DNA of 64,000 bases, taken from assembly GCA_012729315.1 (NCBI GenBank), contig JAAYDI010000032.1, positions 1 to 64,000 of the forward strand. Reading direction: 5' to 3'. The stretch is from Planctomycetaceae bacterium. Its GTDB lineage: Bacteria > Planctomycetota > Planctomycetia > Pirellulales > Pirellulaceae. Below the pieces are notes generated by a model. It made no database searches, had not been told where the DNA came from, and worked only from the letters and a program-made list of their open reading frames with translations. Shown piece by piece: positions 33,097 to 43,567 of the stretch; positions within the stretch are counted from its first letter, which is position 1, and every line of letters starts with the position of its first letter. The position numbers and the translations under genes were made by a program.

Positions 33097-35754
33097 CTAG
33101 TCGCTCGCAGTGCCTTGCCTTCCGGGGAGTGCGGACGCGTTGGCGCGGATATCGTCTCCCGACAACACGCGCCGGTAAATCCGCACGTCGTCGAGCAGAC
33201 CCTGGAAGAAAGAGCGATGATCCAGTTCGTAATTGCCGAGCACGAAGCGGCCATCGGTCGGCACGAGCGCACCCGGGCGGGACATGGTGCCGCACTCTCG
33301 GCCGTCCATGTAGAGTCGCATCGTGGTGCCGTCGAAAGTCGCGGCCAGGTGCACCCAGCGTCCGGTTGGCAGGGGCTCCTCACCGCTGAGGTGATGGCTC
33401 CAGGCAGTCTGCGGGACTTGGAAACAGGGTTTGCCGCACAGCACTCCCAGCCGAAAACCGCTGGTGGTATTGTGAGAGAACACGCTGTTGACCAGCCACC
33501 GGTTGTCCTGCGCGGCGACGTCGGTCCAGACCCGGCACTCGAGGGTGAACTTCTGGAGTTCGCCCAGCAGCGGGCTGTTGGAGAGCAGCATGCTGCCGCC
33601 ATCGCAGACCAGAGCACTACCATCCCAGCCCGCCGCGCGCCGCGCCTTTTCCAGCCAGCCGCCATGCCGGTGACCGGAGTAGTCGAGCACCATGGGGTCG
33701 TCCTCAGGCTCATCAAACGTCCACCATGCTACCAGTCCGTCCGGCGCGTCCACCCTGACGACCCGTTTCGACAGGAGCTGTGCTCTCTGTTCGAGCGTCT
33801 CGAAATGAGTGCGGATCGCCGTGTCGTAAGGACCTCGATGAATGTCCTCCGGCAGCAGATCCAGATGTTCTTCCGGCGCGGTGGAGAAGACCTTGCGCAC
33901 GGCATCGAGGTAGCCGAAGCCATACTCTCGATAGGGCGCGATATAGTGGCCTTCGCCCCACTCGTTCCAGTTGTCGAGCAGGAGCATCCGGCTGCCGAGT
34001 TGCTCCTGGGGCAAGGTACTCACGAACTCCCGGGCCTGCCGCAACAGAGTTTCGAATTGCGGTGGAGGGATCTTCCAGATGGTCCCCTCGTCGCGCCACC
34101 CGCTCCAGGCCTGGGACACCGTGACGACCTGCGGCAAGATATTGAGTTCCTGCGTCTTCCGGATGTACTCCATCTGCGTCTGGATGGCCCGCTCCGGCGT
34201 CGGGTTGTCGTGCACGTACCAGCAATAGGCGAACGTGTAATCGAGCCCCAGGTTCTTCATGAGCTCGAGATGTGCCGGGTCGGTGCCACGGTATTCGCCC
34301 AGCAGATAGAGTCCGTCAAAACCCGACTCGCGGCACACTTGCCGCATCCGCGAGAACGCGTTGGCCACGTTCGCCACGCCACCCAGATCGTCGACAAGGT
34401 ACTCCGGCCGATAGATGAACAGCACCGGCTTGTTATCCACTATCAGGTAGCTGGGGTGCTGGAAATAGTTCTCCATCCAATACGGCAGCAGGTTCGTGAA
34501 CAGGTCTTGCTCGTCAGCCACGCCCGCTTTGCCACGCGCCTGGTTTTCCCACATGAGGGTGAACTTCATCTTGTTTACGAAGCGTGATTTGAACAGGGCG
34601 TCATGGATCGCGCTGCCAAACCGCGTCTTCACCGCGCCACCCTGCTCGGTACGATACCAGCAGTACACGAAGAACGAGATGCCATGTTCGACGGCCCACT
34701 TGGTCTCCCAGTCAGCGACTTCCGGATTCTCTTGTGCGTAGAATCCGAGCGCGGGTGTGCGTTCCGGATGCTTGAGGACGTTGTGCCACATCTCCGGCTT
34801 GTCGGCTTCCCACAGCGGACAATGATGCGCGCCGATGAGCATGGACGTAGGAGCCGGCACCGGCTCAGGAATGTAGGAAGGCGACGATTGTTCCACGGGC
34901 GGCAGGAAGAGCATGCGCAGCGCCTGATGGGCGACGGAGCTTCCGTCGCTGGCCTTGAGTTCGAGGACCATGTCCGCGGTCATGGGCGCGGCGGCCTCCA
35001 GACTCCAAGTCAGCCGCGACCATCCGTCCGAGGATGAGATGCGAAGTGGCTTGGCCACGTTCGACTGCACGACGCGGACTCCGGCCGGCAGTGAGAGCGT
35101 GGCGCCGACTTCCACGTCTGCAGCGCCCAGGTTTTCCAGGTCCGCGGAAACCAGCGCCACACGCCGCGCGCGGGCCAGCGGTTGGTCTGGCTGAAATCGG
35201 CGGATCGTCACCTGCGGCGTGGGAGTCTGGGACGCTGGCGCGAAACATGCGACGGACACGTTATCCAATGCGGGTGTTGTGGCCTGGAGCGCCCGGAAAC
35301 GAATGAAGATCGTGGTGCCGGCAGGCACCTGGCCCGCGACAAGACGCTGCGCGCGGCCGGCGGTGAGCTGGACGCGGCCGAGCGTTTCGCCGTCAGCATC
35401 CGATATTTCCGCGCTCAACTCGGCACCTTTGCCCCACTCGTCCGTGACGTCCATGGTGAGCACCACATCGGCCGCCTGAGTGAGCGTGCCGACATTCTGT
35501 GTGAGAACACCCAGCTGGGACACATTGCAGGCTGGCTGCTTGCCATCGGCACCCGCGTGGACCGCGTAACGCGGAGTCTTCGCTGATGACTGCCACCCCG
35601 CGGGAATGCCCTCGTACCATCCATGATCACCGAACGGCTTGAGTTCGCGCAGGTCGCTGAAGTCGCCGTTGATGACGCGCAGCGGCTCCTGCGCTTCCAG
35701 CGAACGTCCGCACAGAACGCATAACGATAACGAAAGGACAACGAGACTCTTCAT
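33097..35754 (-). CDS. secreted GH99-like (WbsX) protein with LamG domain
   Basis: 885 residues. Signal peptide MKSLVVLSLSLCVLCGRSLEA; AAAGGTGG ribosome-binding site. A beta-sandwich region (to ~280) is followed by a WbsX/GH99-like TIM barrel (~300-650; LIGAHHCPLWEADKPEMWH, GISFFVYCWYRTE, LLLDNWNEWGEGHYIAP). A C-terminal concanavalin-like LamG domain follows (~680-870; GLVAWWTFDEP, WVHLAATFDG, GLLDDVRIYRRVL). By family it probably cleaves or binds a mannose-type or sulfated polysaccharide outside the cytoplasm. The substrate is not predictable. Confidence 0.85.
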   Translation of the reverse strand: MKSLVVLSLSLCVLCGRSLEAQEPLRVINGDFSDLRELKPFGDHGWYEGIPAGWQSSAKTPRYAVHAGADGKQPACNVSQLGVLTQNVGTLTQAADVVLTMDVTDEWGKGAELSAEISDADGETLGRVQLTAGRAQRLVAGQVPAGTTIFIRFRALQATTPALDNVSVACFAPASQTPTPQVTIRRFQPDQPLARARRVALVSADLENLGAADVEVGATLSLPAGVRVVQSNVAKPLRISSSDGWSRLTWSLEAAAPMTADMVLELKASDGSSVAHQALRMLFLPPVEQSSPSYIPEPVPAPTSMLIGAHHCPLWEADKPEMWHNVLKHPERTPALGFYAQENPEVADWETKWAVEHGISFFVYCWYRTEQGGAVKTRFGSAIHDALFKSRFVNKMKFTLMWENQARGKAGVADEQDLFTNLLPYWMENYFQHPSYLIVDNKPVLFIYRPEYLVDDLGGVANVANAFSRMRQVCRESGFDGLYLLGEYRGTDPAHLELMKNLGLDYTFAYCWYVHDNPTPERAIQTQMEYIRKTQELNILPQVVTVSQAWSGWRDEGTIWKIPPPQFETLLRQAREFVSTLPQEQLGSRMLLLDNWNEWGEGHYIAPYREYGFGYLDAVRKVFSTAPEEHLDLLPEDIHRGPYDTAIRTHFETLEQRAQLLSKRVVRVDAPDGLVAWWTFDEPEDDPMVLDYSGHRHGGWLEKARRAAGWDGSALVCDGGSMLLSNSPLLGELQKFTLECRVWTDVAAQDNRWLVNSVFSHNTTSGFRLGVLCGKPCFQVPQTAWSHHLSGEEPLPTGRWVHLAATFDGTTMRLYMDGRECGTMSRPGALVPTDGRFVLGNYELDHRSFFQGLLDDVRIYRRVLSGDDIRANASALPGRQGTASD

Positions 35755-36087
35755 GTTGAACCACCTTTCATCGGTAGAGTGGCTTCCCGTGCGACTTCAC
35801 TACGACCAACAGGCCGGCGATCGTTGTACGGAACCTTCAGGTCTGCGACAGACAGCCGGCGGCAACCGCCGTGCCGTCCGCGCTGGCGATCATGGAGCAG
35901 TTCACGTCACGAGCCTATTGTAGCGGAACCGGCGGGCCGGTGTTTGCTCCCGCAGTTCCTGCGAATCTCGTGGCTTGTGGCTGCTGGCCCGGCTGACGTT
36001 CAGCCGGCCGTGCAGTAGTATGCAGGAATCTGACCGGGAAGCTGCCGGACTGGGCGGCAGCACTTGAATAGAGGGTACAAACGCGCA
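35755..36087. other. divergent intergenic region
   Basis: 333 bases between the divergent WbsX-type and URO-D genes, with no gene. It contains a plausible plus-strand promoter (35993-36021). No riboswitch or operator was recognised. Confidence 0.6.
35993..36021 (+). promoter_or_regulatory. putative sigma-70-type promoter for the URO-D/CobW operon
   Basis: CTGACG (-35-like, 35993-35998), a 17-base spacer and TAGTAT (-10-like, 36016-36021), about 67 bases before ATG 36088. Each box matches consensus at four of six positions. Confidence 0.35.
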
Positions 36088-37716
36088 ATGAATGGCAAAG
36101 AGCGGCTGCAACGGACGCTCCGTTGTGAAGTGACAGATCGGGTTCCGTGGGTTCCTTTCGTCGGCTGCCACGGCGGCGCACTGCTCGGGATGACGGCCAC
36201 GGATTATCTGCGTTGTGAAGCGAGTCTGGTACGCGGAGTGGAAGCCGCCATCGACCGCTATCATCCGGACGGCATCCCCGTCGCTTTTGACCTGCAGTTA
36301 GAGGCCGAGGTATTGGGGTGCGAGTTATCCTGGGCGGACCAGACGCCCCCCGCGGTGCGCAGCCATCCGCTGAGCAACGGCGGCCGGCTGGAAGACCTGC
36401 GCGTGCCGACCCCGGCCTGTGGCCGCATCAAGACGGTGCTGGCGGCGGCGCGCCGTCTGACCCAGGCGCACGAGGACATCGCCTTCTATGGCCTGGTGAC
36501 GGGACCGTTCACGCTCGCGCTGCACCTGCTGGGCACCGACATTTTCATGCAGATGTTCGACGCGCCTGACTACGTGGGGCGGGTCATGGCGTTCTGCCGC
36601 GACGTGGGGATCGCGATGAGTGGCTACTATCTGGACGCCGGCTGCTCGATCGTCGCCATGGTCGACCCGATGACCAGCCAGATTAGCGCCGACCAGTTCC
36701 GCGAGTTCGTCACCCCTTACGCGACGCCGATCTTCGCCGCGATCCGGCAACGTGGCGGGTTGAGTTCATTTTTTGTCTGCGGTCACGCCCAGCGGAATGT
36801 CGAAGCGATGTGCGACTGCCGGCCTGACAACGTCTCGGTCGATGAGAATATTCCGCTGAACTATGTGCGCGACGTGTGCCTGCCTCAGGGGATCAGCTTT
36901 GGCGGCAATCTTCAGCTGACCAGCGTCCTGCTGCTGGGCAAGCCGATCGATGCTCAGCGTAACGCGATCGACTGCCTGCAGACTGGTGGCGAGCGGGGGT
37001 ATGTGCTGGCCCCCGGCTGCGACCTGCCCTACGACACGCCCCCGGAGAATCTGGAGGCGGTCGCGCAGATCGTCCTGGACCCGTACCAGCGCGACGTCGT
37101 CAAGGCGATCGCCGTCGCGCCGTCCGAGGCCGATCGACTCGACATGCGCGAGTACGGCCAGGCCGACAAGGTGATCGTCGACATCATCACGCTGGACTCC
37201 GAAGCGTGTGCTCCCTGCCAGTACATGGTCAATGCCGTGCAGAAGGTGGCTCCGGAATTCGAGGGGATCGTGGTGTGGCGGGAGCATAAGATCAGGCATC
37301 CCGAGTCGCTGGTGTTCATGACCTCGCTGATGGTGCGCAACGTACCGACGATCTGCATCGACGGTAAGATCCGTTTCGTTTCGCGGATTCCGCCGCGCGA
37401 TCAACTGGTGGCGGCCATCCAGGAGCGGATCAACGAGAAATTCCGGATGAAGATTGCCCGCCGCAAGGCGTCGCTTTACGTGCTGGGCGATGGCGGAGCG
37501 GAGTGCCAGGAGGTGCTGGAACGCTGCGAACGTGCCATTGCTGAACTCGGCGCAGACGCGCACGTGAGCCTCGTCACCGATGCCGCCACCGTCGCTTCGT
37601 ACGGCGTTGCCCCCGTGCAGACACCGGCTGTGGTCATGGCCCGCTACGTGCTCAAGTCCACGCGGCGGCCCCCCGAGGTGCCCATCATCAAGGAATGGCT
37701 CAAGGAAGTGGTTTGA
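36088..37716 (+). CDS. URO-D-family methyltransferase-like protein fused to two thioredoxin-like domains
   Basis: 542 residues from ATG 36088. Residues 1-345 are a uroporphyrinogen-decarboxylase-like barrel of the MtaA/CmuA type ([67 protein letters not shown]). This superfamily includes corrinoid methyltransferases. Residues ~355-440 form a thioredoxin-like domain with CAPC (Cys374, Cys377) and [11 protein letters not shown]. Residues ~460-542 form a second, Thioredoxin_3-like domain ([20 protein letters not shown]) whose C-x2-C is lost. A CobW-type GTPase gene follows within four bases, suggesting a cobalamin or metal-dependent methyl-transfer function. The true substrate is unknown. Confidence 0.82.
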   Translation: MNGKERLQRTLRCEVTDRVPWVPFVGCHGGALLGMTATDYLRCEASLVRGVEAAIDRYHPDGIPVAFDLQLEAEVLGCELSWADQTPPAVRSHPLSNGGRLEDLRVPTPACGRIKTVLAAARRLTQAHEDIAFYGLVTGPFTLALHLLGTDIFMQMFDAPDYVGRVMAFCRDVGIAMSGYYLDAGCSIVAMVDPMTSQISADQFREFVTPYATPIFAAIRQRGGLSSFFVCGHAQRNVEAMCDCRPDNVSVDENIPLNYVRDVCLPQGISFGGNLQLTSVLLLGKPIDAQRNAIDCLQTGGERGYVLAPGCDLPYDTPPENLEAVAQIVLDPYQRDVVKAIAVAPSEADRLDMREYGQADKVIVDIITLDSEACAPCQYMVNAVQKVAPEFEGIVVWREHKIRHPESLVFMTSLMVRNVPTICIDGKIRFVSRIPPRDQLVAAIQERINEKFRMKIARRKASLYVLGDGGAECQEVLERCERAIAELGADAHVSLVTDAATVASYGVAPVQTPAVVMARYVLKSTRRPPEVPIIKEWLKEVV

Positions 37717-37720
37717 GACC

Positions 37721-38629
37721 ATGGCAATCCCTGTGACACTGCTGACCGGGTTTCTCGGGGCGGGCAAGACGACACTGCTCAACCACCTGCTGTCATTGCC
37801 GGAGTGGGGCGCTCGCCGCCCGGCACTGGTGATCAATGAGTTTGGTGCATTGGGGATCGACGGCCGGCTGGTGCGCGCGGGGGCGTGGCCGCAGTACGAA
37901 ATCAACTCCGGCAGCGTGTTCTGTGTGTGCACTCAGGCCCAGGTCCTCACCGCCCTGTCGCAGATTGCCGGCCTGCGGCAGGCCGATTCTGTCCTGATCG
38001 AGGCGACCGGCGTAGCCGAGACCGGTGATCTGGAATCCTGTTTCGAGCAACCGGGGTTGGCGGGGCAGTTCGAAATACGCGCCAATGTCTGCCTGGTGGA
38101 TGCCGCCAGTTTCACCAAGGTGGCGGCATATCTGCAGGCGGTCCGCAGTCAGGTGCTCGCCGCAGACGGCCTGGTGGTCAACAAGACGGATCTGGTGACG
38201 GAGCGGGAACTGGCGCGACTCCGCACGGTTCTGGCGGAGATGAATCCGCGAGCTCCCCAGTGTGTTGTGGTGCAAGGTGCTGTGCCCGGGGCGTTTCTCG
38301 ACAGCCTGTCGCACTGCCGGGTCGACCAGCGGATCACCGCGGCGCCCGACGCCATCGTCGCCGCGACGATCCGCAGTGACGTGCCGTTGGATCGCGAACA
38401 GTTTACGCAGGCGATCAAGCGACTGGGGCCGCGACTGCTGCGTCTGAAGGGGAATATCGACTTCGGGGATGGGCCACGTTTCGTGGAACTCCAGGGCGAC
38501 GACATCGTCGAAAGACCGCCCTGTCCCGGCCTCGGCTCCACCACGACGTTTGCGGTGATCGGCTGGACGACCAGCCGCGAGGAACTGATCGGAGCCTTCT
38601 CCGGCGATTCTCCGCCGGCGGCCGCCTGA
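37721..38629 (+). CDS. CobW/COG0523-type G3E GTPase
   Basis: 302 residues from ATG 37721. P-loop GFLGAGKTT (10-18), VINEFG (38-42), EATGVAETG (switch/Walker B region) and VVNKTDLV (guanine specificity) define the G3E family, which loads metals or cofactors into enzymes. The usual C-x-C-C metal motif reads CVCT (68-71), retaining two of three cysteines. It follows the URO-D/thioredoxin gene by four bases, so the pair is probably co-translated and the GTPase may serve that enzyme. Confidence 0.85.
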   Translation: MAIPVTLLTGFLGAGKTTLLNHLLSLPEWGARRPALVINEFGALGIDGRLVRAGAWPQYEINSGSVFCVCTQAQVLTALSQIAGLRQADSVLIEATGVAETGDLESCFEQPGLAGQFEIRANVCLVDAASFTKVAAYLQAVRSQVLAADGLVVNKTDLVTERELARLRTVLAEMNPRAPQCVVVQGAVPGAFLDSLSHCRVDQRITAAPDAIVAATIRSDVPLDREQFTQAIKRLGPRLLRLKGNIDFGDGPRFVELQGDDIVERPPCPGLGSTTTFAVIGWTTSREELIGAFSGDSPPAAA

Positions 38630-38784
38630 ACGCAGCGGGCAACGCCTGCCGCATGGCCCGCCCTGCAGATTCAGGCTAGAATTGCGGCGAGCGGGAACCA
38701 AGTGGGAACCAGCCAGGTGAGGCTGCGCGCAGCGGAGACGCGCGCCGTGTCTTGGTGAGCATTGGCAGGGGCGAAAGGAACAAC

Positions 38785-39639
38785 ATGAATATCACCCGAC
38801 GAGCATTTCTGACGCACACGACAGCGGCGCTGGCAGGAACCACATTGTTGACTCAGGTCCAGCCCGTTTCGGCAGTCACCGCCAAAACGCAGATCCAGGT
38901 GGGGACCTGTGTGAATGATCTGGCCCAGGCCCGCCAAGCCGGACTGGATGGTGTGGAAGTTGGCGTGGGGGACGCTGCCGACCGGCTGGCCATTGCCGAC
39001 CCCCAGGTACGCGCGCGTTACAAGGAGTTGATGGAGCAGACGGGGCTGCCCATCTGCTCGCTCATGATGGGGCTGTTCAACGGATACCCGCTGGCCAGCG
39101 ACCCGCGGGCGGCAGCGTGGATCGAGCAGAGCATCGACGCGGCCCAGGACCTCGGCGCACGGGTCATCCTGTTGGCCTTTTTCGGTCACGGCGATCTGCT
39201 GGACGCGCACGAACAGGTCAAGCACGCCGACGTCGACGCCGCCGTGGAACGGATCAAGGCGGCAGCGCCGCGCGCGCAGGATGCAGGCGTGATTCTGGGC
39301 ATCGAAAACTACCTCAACGGCGAACAGAACGAACGCATTCTGGACCGGATCAACCACGAGTCTGTGCAGATCTACTACGACGTCTACAACACCGGCACGA
39401 CGAAACGCCACGATGTGCCGGCCGACATCCGGCGGTTGCAGGGGCGCATCGCGCAGTTCCACTTCAAGAATGGCGACAAGTACCTCGATGACGAGAAGGC
39501 CAAGTTCGAGCCCATTGCGGCGACCATCCGGGAAATCAACTATCGGGGCTGGATCGTGCTGGAGACCTCCAGCCCATCGCAGGACGCGGTCGCCGACGCC
39601 AAGAGGAACGGCGACTACGTCCGCAAGCTGTTCGCCTGA
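38785..39639 (+). CDS. Tat-exported sugar phosphate isomerase/epimerase-like TIM barrel
   Basis: 284 residues from ATG 38785, AAGGAA upstream. A Tat-type leader (NITRRAFLTHTTAALAGTT) precedes an AP-endonuclease-2-like xylose-isomerase barrel: GLDGVEVGVGD, LGIENYLNG, YYDVYNTG, FHFKNGD, GWIVLETSSPS, supplying the Glu, Asp and His metal ligands of the family. It probably interconverts keto and aldo sugars or inosose-type compounds in the periplasm. The specific substrate is not known. Confidence 0.82.
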   Translation: MNITRRAFLTHTTAALAGTTLLTQVQPVSAVTAKTQIQVGTCVNDLAQARQAGLDGVEVGVGDAADRLAIADPQVRARYKELMEQTGLPICSLMMGLFNGYPLASDPRAAAWIEQSIDAAQDLGARVILLAFFGHGDLLDAHEQVKHADVDAAVERIKAAAPRAQDAGVILGIENYLNGEQNERILDRINHESVQIYYDVYNTGTTKRHDVPADIRRLQGRIAQFHFKNGDKYLDDEKAKFEPIAATIREINYRGWIVLETSSPSQDAVADAKRNGDYVRKLFA

Positions 39640-39827
39640 TGGGAGAACAAAAGAAGATAATGGCCACCATCTCTCCTCGCTCCCATGCCGTGCCGTCCCT
39701 CTGAGGGGCAAACTGCGAGAAGCGTCATGGATCAGCGCGGCCGCATGTGGTACAAGAGACGGGAGTCTGCTGACGGCCTCGCCCGTCGGGCGGGTGTTAT
39801 CACGCGTGCTTCCGGCCGGAGTTGACC

Positions 39828-40970
39828 ATGAACCCAGATCCGCTGCGACGCCGTATCGTGTGCTGCCGTGTCGTCTTCGTTGCGCTCGTTGCCACGGGCC
39901 TGAGCCGGGCAGTCTGCGCTGAACCACGGACCCGATTGCTCGTTCAGTTGCCCGCCTACTGTCCCACTCCGGACGGCATGGACATCGACGCCGAGGGCAA
40001 TCTTGTGGTGGCCTGCCCGAACTTCGGCGATCCGTCCCAGAGTGCCTGCCTGATCAAGATCGATCGCCAGCTTCGCGTGCGGAAGTGGTACACATTCGAG
40101 CGGCTGGCGAGCACGGGGCGGGCGTGTCCGATGGGCATCGCGTTCGGTCCGGACGGTGACCTGTATGTGTGTGACAATCAGAACTGGCCGACCGGTAACG
40201 GCGATCACGGCGAGATCAATGACGGTCGGATCCTGCGGTTGCATGTGACCGGCGGGGCCATCGTCGGAACGACGGTGGTGGCGCAGGGAATCAGCCATCC
40301 GAACGGCATCCGCGTGCGCGACGGGAAGCTCTACGTGACGGTCTCGCTGTTGCCGAAGGTCGAGCGGGAGGACGGGCTGTTGACCAGTGCCGTGTATGTC
40401 TTTCCGGCCGACGGCCGGGAGATCACGGTCACCAACACGCTGGAAGACCCGCAGCTTCTGGTAGCGCTAGTGACACAGAACAGGCACTGCCAGTACGGTG
40501 CGGACGGGCTGGTATTCGACCGTCACGGCAACCTGTTTGTAGGGAATTTCGGCGACGGCGCGTTGCACAAGATCACGTTCGACGCGTCGGGCAAGGTGTC
40601 ATCGGCCGCTGTCTTCGCGCGCACCGACCATGACTATGCGAGCGATCCGGAATCGCCCGGGTTTCTGGCCCAGGCGACGCGCGCGAAGATGCGCACGACC
40701 GATGGCATCACGATCGACGACCAGGATCACATCTACGTGGCGGACTTCTCGAACAACGCCGTCGCCAAAGTCACGCCGGACGGCCGGATCTCGGTACTGG
40801 CTCAGAACGGTGATACGGACGGCGCCGACGGACTGCTGGATCAGCCGGGCGAGCCGATTCTGTGGGACGGCAAGCTGGTTGTCACGTGCTTCGACATGGT
40901 CACGGGCCCGGACAAGGTGAATACGGCGCATGATTGGCCGTTCACGATCGTGGTGCTGGACCCGCAATGA
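39828..40970 (+). CDS. secreted SMP-30/gluconolactonase-like beta-propeller
   Basis: 380 residues from ATG 39828 (a TTG at 39822 is less likely). The N-terminus RRRIVCCRVVFVALVATGLS is an export signal. Repeated blades (TPDGMDIDAEGNLVVACP, PMGIAFGPDGDLYVCDNQN, HPNGIRVRDGKLYVTV, TTDGITIDDQDHIYVADFSNN) are typical of SMP-30/NHL propellers, which hydrolyse sugar lactones. It lies between isomerase-like and dehydrogenase genes on the same strand, fitting oxidation of a sugar through a lactone. Confidence 0.78.
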   Translation: MNPDPLRRRIVCCRVVFVALVATGLSRAVCAEPRTRLLVQLPAYCPTPDGMDIDAEGNLVVACPNFGDPSQSACLIKIDRQLRVRKWYTFERLASTGRACPMGIAFGPDGDLYVCDNQNWPTGNGDHGEINDGRILRLHVTGGAIVGTTVVAQGISHPNGIRVRDGKLYVTVSLLPKVEREDGLLTSAVYVFPADGREITVTNTLEDPQLLVALVTQNRHCQYGADGLVFDRHGNLFVGNFGDGALHKITFDASGKVSSAAVFARTDHDYASDPESPGFLAQATRAKMRTTDGITIDDQDHIYVADFSNNAVAKVTPDGRISVLAQNGDTDGADGLLDQPGEPILWDGKLVVTCFDMVTGPDKVNTAHDWPFTIVVLDPQ

Positions 40971-40998
40971 GCGTCTGCGACGCGTGGGGAGGTGGCCG

Positions 40999-42033
40999 AT
41001 GCGCGCAGTGGTGGTTGTCGAACCGCATCAGGTGCAGCTGATGGACTTGCCCACGCCGCAGGTGGGACCGTATCAGGCGCTGGTGCGGACCGAGGTGGCG
41101 TGCCTGTGCAACGCCACCGATGGCAAGCTGGTTGCGGGACACTTTCCCGGTGTGGACCGCTACCCTCTGGTGCTCGGCCACGAATCGGCCGGCATCGTGG
41201 AAGCAGTTGGCGCTCAGGTCCGCAACTTCCACGTGGGGGACCGCGTGATTGGCGGCCTGGTGTTTGATTTTGGCGATCCCCGCTACGTGTCGGGCTGGGG
41301 AGGATTCTGTGAGTACACGCTGGCCAACGACCACGACGCGATGGTCTCCGACGGCGTGGCCGACGCCGAACACGGCTGGTTCGAGTGTTACGAGATCCAG
41401 CGCCGGGTGGATCCGGGCATCACGCCGGAAGCCGCCGTGCTGCTCTGTACGTGGCGCGAAGTGTACGGAGGCCTGGGGGACTTCCAGCTGCAGTTGGGCA
41501 ATGATCTGCTGATCTTCGGCGCCGGACCGGTCGGACTGAGTTTCGTCAAGTTCGGCCGCCTGCTGGGCATGGGGTTCATCGGCGTGGTCGATCCTGTGCC
41601 GCACAAACGGCAGCGGGCCGCCGCCATGGGTGCCGATGCAACGTATGCGCCGGATGATGACCTGCAGGCCATCGTCAGCCAGCGCGGCAAGCCGTTTGAC
41701 GCGGTGATCGACGCCGTCGGCGCGCCGGCTATTCTCAACGCGGCCCTGCCGCTGATCCGCATGGGCGGAACGATCGGCGCTTACGGCGTCATGGCAGACG
41801 AGACGATCACGATCGACAAGTCCAAAGGTCCCTACAATTTCAACTTGTTCGTGCATCAGTGGCCGACGCGCCAGCGCGAGCACGCGGCGCAACGCCCACT
41901 CAGCCAGTGGATCCGGCAAGGACAGCTGAAGGCCGAGGAGTTCATCACGCACGAGTTTCCGGTGACGCGGATTGTCGAGGCACTCGACGCGGTACAAAGC
42001 GGTGAAGTGATCAAGGCCCTGCTGCGTTACTGA
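40999..42033 (+). CDS. zinc-type medium-chain alcohol/polyol dehydrogenase
   Basis: 344 residues. ATG 40999 has GGGGAGGTGG upstream. MDR-family features: LGHESAGIVEAVG, a GD(R)VIGG segment, and the Rossmann motif GAGPVGLSFVKF. The first zinc-site cysteine is in CLCNATDGK, with His in GHES. The four-cysteine structural zinc lobe is not evident, suggesting a sorbitol-dehydrogenase-like subgroup. It probably oxidises a sugar or polyol with NAD. It is followed after 10 bases by a sugar kinase gene. Confidence 0.85.
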   Translation: MRAVVVVEPHQVQLMDLPTPQVGPYQALVRTEVACLCNATDGKLVAGHFPGVDRYPLVLGHESAGIVEAVGAQVRNFHVGDRVIGGLVFDFGDPRYVSGWGGFCEYTLANDHDAMVSDGVADAEHGWFECYEIQRRVDPGITPEAAVLLCTWREVYGGLGDFQLQLGNDLLIFGAGPVGLSFVKFGRLLGMGFIGVVDPVPHKRQRAAAMGADATYAPDDDLQAIVSQRGKPFDAVIDAVGAPAILNAALPLIRMGGTIGAYGVMADETITIDKSKGPYNFNLFVHQWPTRQREHAAQRPLSQWIRQGQLKAEEFITHEFPVTRIVEALDAVQSGEVIKALLRY

Positions 42034-42043
42034 GGCACTATCC

Positions 42044-43567
42044 ATGTCCGACCGACTGCTGGCCATCGACATCGGCACACAGAGCGCCCGCGCCGCGGTA
42101 GTGACGGCAGATGGCGAGATCCTGGGCATCGCACAGATTGCTCACGAGGTCGACCGGCCGCATCCGTCGTGGGCGCAACAGCGGGCGGAGCAGTGGTGGG
42201 AAGAGGTCTGCGAGGCGATTCGGCGCGTCTTGCACGAGACCGCGGTGCCGGCGGAGACCATTGCGGCGATCGGCACATGTGGTCAGATGCACGGACCGGT
42301 GGGGATCGACGAGGCGGGAAACGTCACGACCCCCTGGGTCCAGTTATGGTGCGACAAGCGCTGCCAGGAGCAGGTCAGCGCGGTGCAGTCGGAACGTGAC
42401 GAGGCGGAACTGGCGGCGCGTGCCGGCAGCCCGCTCAATCCGGCCTGGACCGGACTGAAAGTGCGTTGGCACAAGGACCACGAGCCGGAAGCGTACCGCC
42501 GCGCCCGGTGGTTCCTGGTGCCCAAGGACTTCATCAACTACCGCCTGACCGGCACCGCCGCAGGGGATCCGAGTGAAGCGTCTGGCTCGTTCCTCTGGGA
42601 TTGCCGGCAGGAGGCGTATTCGCCGCAGTTGGCGGACGCCCTCGATGTGGACCTGGCGAAGTTCGCGCCGGTGCATCGCTCTCATGATGTGATCGGAGCG
42701 GTGACCCATGTGGCTGCTGAGCGGACGGGGTTGCGCGCAGACACGCCCGTGGTGGCCGGGGGGGGCGATTTTCCGGTGTCGATGTTGGGGTTCGGCATCG
42801 TGGGCACCGGCATTACGGCTGACGTGACCGGCACCAGTACGCTGCTGGCCACCCATACGCCCAAGCCGCTGATTGATCCGACCATCCAGAACCTGCGCCA
42901 CGTGGTCGACGGCTGGATCCCCTTCACCATCCTGGACTGCGGCGGGGTGAGCATGAAGTGGTGCCGCGACCTGATCCGCGGCGCGGCGGGGCGCGATGTG
43001 GACTACGACGAGCTGATTGCCGCAGCGGAAACCGTGCCTCCGGGCAGCGACGGGTTGCTGTTCTTCCCCTACATGTCGGGCGAGCGGCGGCGCGAGAACA
43101 CCGCCGCGCGCGGCGGCTACTTCGGTTTAACCCTGAGTCACCGCGCGCCGCATTTCACACGCGCGGTGATGGAAGGGGTCGCATTGGCAATGGGGAAAGA
43201 TGTGCGCACGTTTCGCCAGCGCGGGCTGCGGGTTGACCGCATCTGCTCGGTGGGCGGCGGGACGCGGAACGCGTTGTGGAATCAGATCAAAGCCGACGTC
43301 CTGCAGTGCCCGCTGGAACTGTCGGAGGAACCGGAAGCGGGGCTGAAGGGCGCTGCACTGCTGGCCGCTGCCGGCGTCGGACTGATCGATGATCTGGCAA
43401 CCACGGCGCGGCAGCGTCGGGCCGCCGCAACTGCAGTGCGGCCGCAGCGCGCGGCGGCCGCCGCATACCAGGCGGTGCAGGAGGAATTCATCCGGATCTA
43501 CAACCACATGCTCGGGTTCTGGCCACCCGTCACCGACCGTCAAACGACATGTGTGACGAACGACTGA
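42044..43567 (+). CDS. FGGY-family carbohydrate kinase, xylulokinase-like
   Basis: 507 residues. The first ATP-binding segment LLAIDIGTQSARAAVV, a WAQQRAEQWWEEV segment typical of xylulokinases, KDFINYRLTG, and the C-terminal ICSVGGGTRNALWNQIKADV signature define the FGGY family. It phosphorylates a ketose or polyol with ATP. It sits last in the run isomerase, lactonase-like, dehydrogenase, kinase, so the pathway product is probably activated here. Its 3' end overlaps the convergent multi-haem gene by 38 bases. Confidence 0.87.
   Translation: MSDRLLAIDIGTQSARAAVVTADGEILGIAQIAHEVDRPHPSWAQQRAEQWWEEVCEAIRRVLHETAVPAETIAAIGTCGQMHGPVGIDEAGNVTTPWVQLWCDKRCQEQVSAVQSERDEAELAARAGSPLNPAWTGLKVRWHKDHEPEAYRRARWFLVPKDFINYRLTGTAAGDPSEASGSFLWDCRQEAYSPQLADALDVDLAKFAPVHRSHDVIGAVTHVAAERTGLRADTPVVAGGGDFPVSMLGFGIVGTGITADVTGTSTLLATHTPKPLIDPTIQNLRHVVDGWIPFTILDCGGVSMKWCRDLIRGAAGRDVDYDELIAAAETVPPGSDGLLFFPYMSGERRRENTAARGGYFGLTLSHRAPHFTRAVMEGVALAMGKDVRTFRQRGLRVDRICSVGGGTRNALWNQIKADVLQCPLELSEEPEAGLKGAALLAAAGVGLIDDLATTARQRRAAATAVRPQRAAAAAYQAVQEEFIRIYNHMLGFWPPVTDRQTTCVTND

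Noticed and set aside
38677-38689. TAGAATTGCGGCG shared with 62013-62025, as a common promoter
   Set aside because: Chance 13-base matches between two places are expected in a 64-kb window, and neither site has a convincing -35 box.
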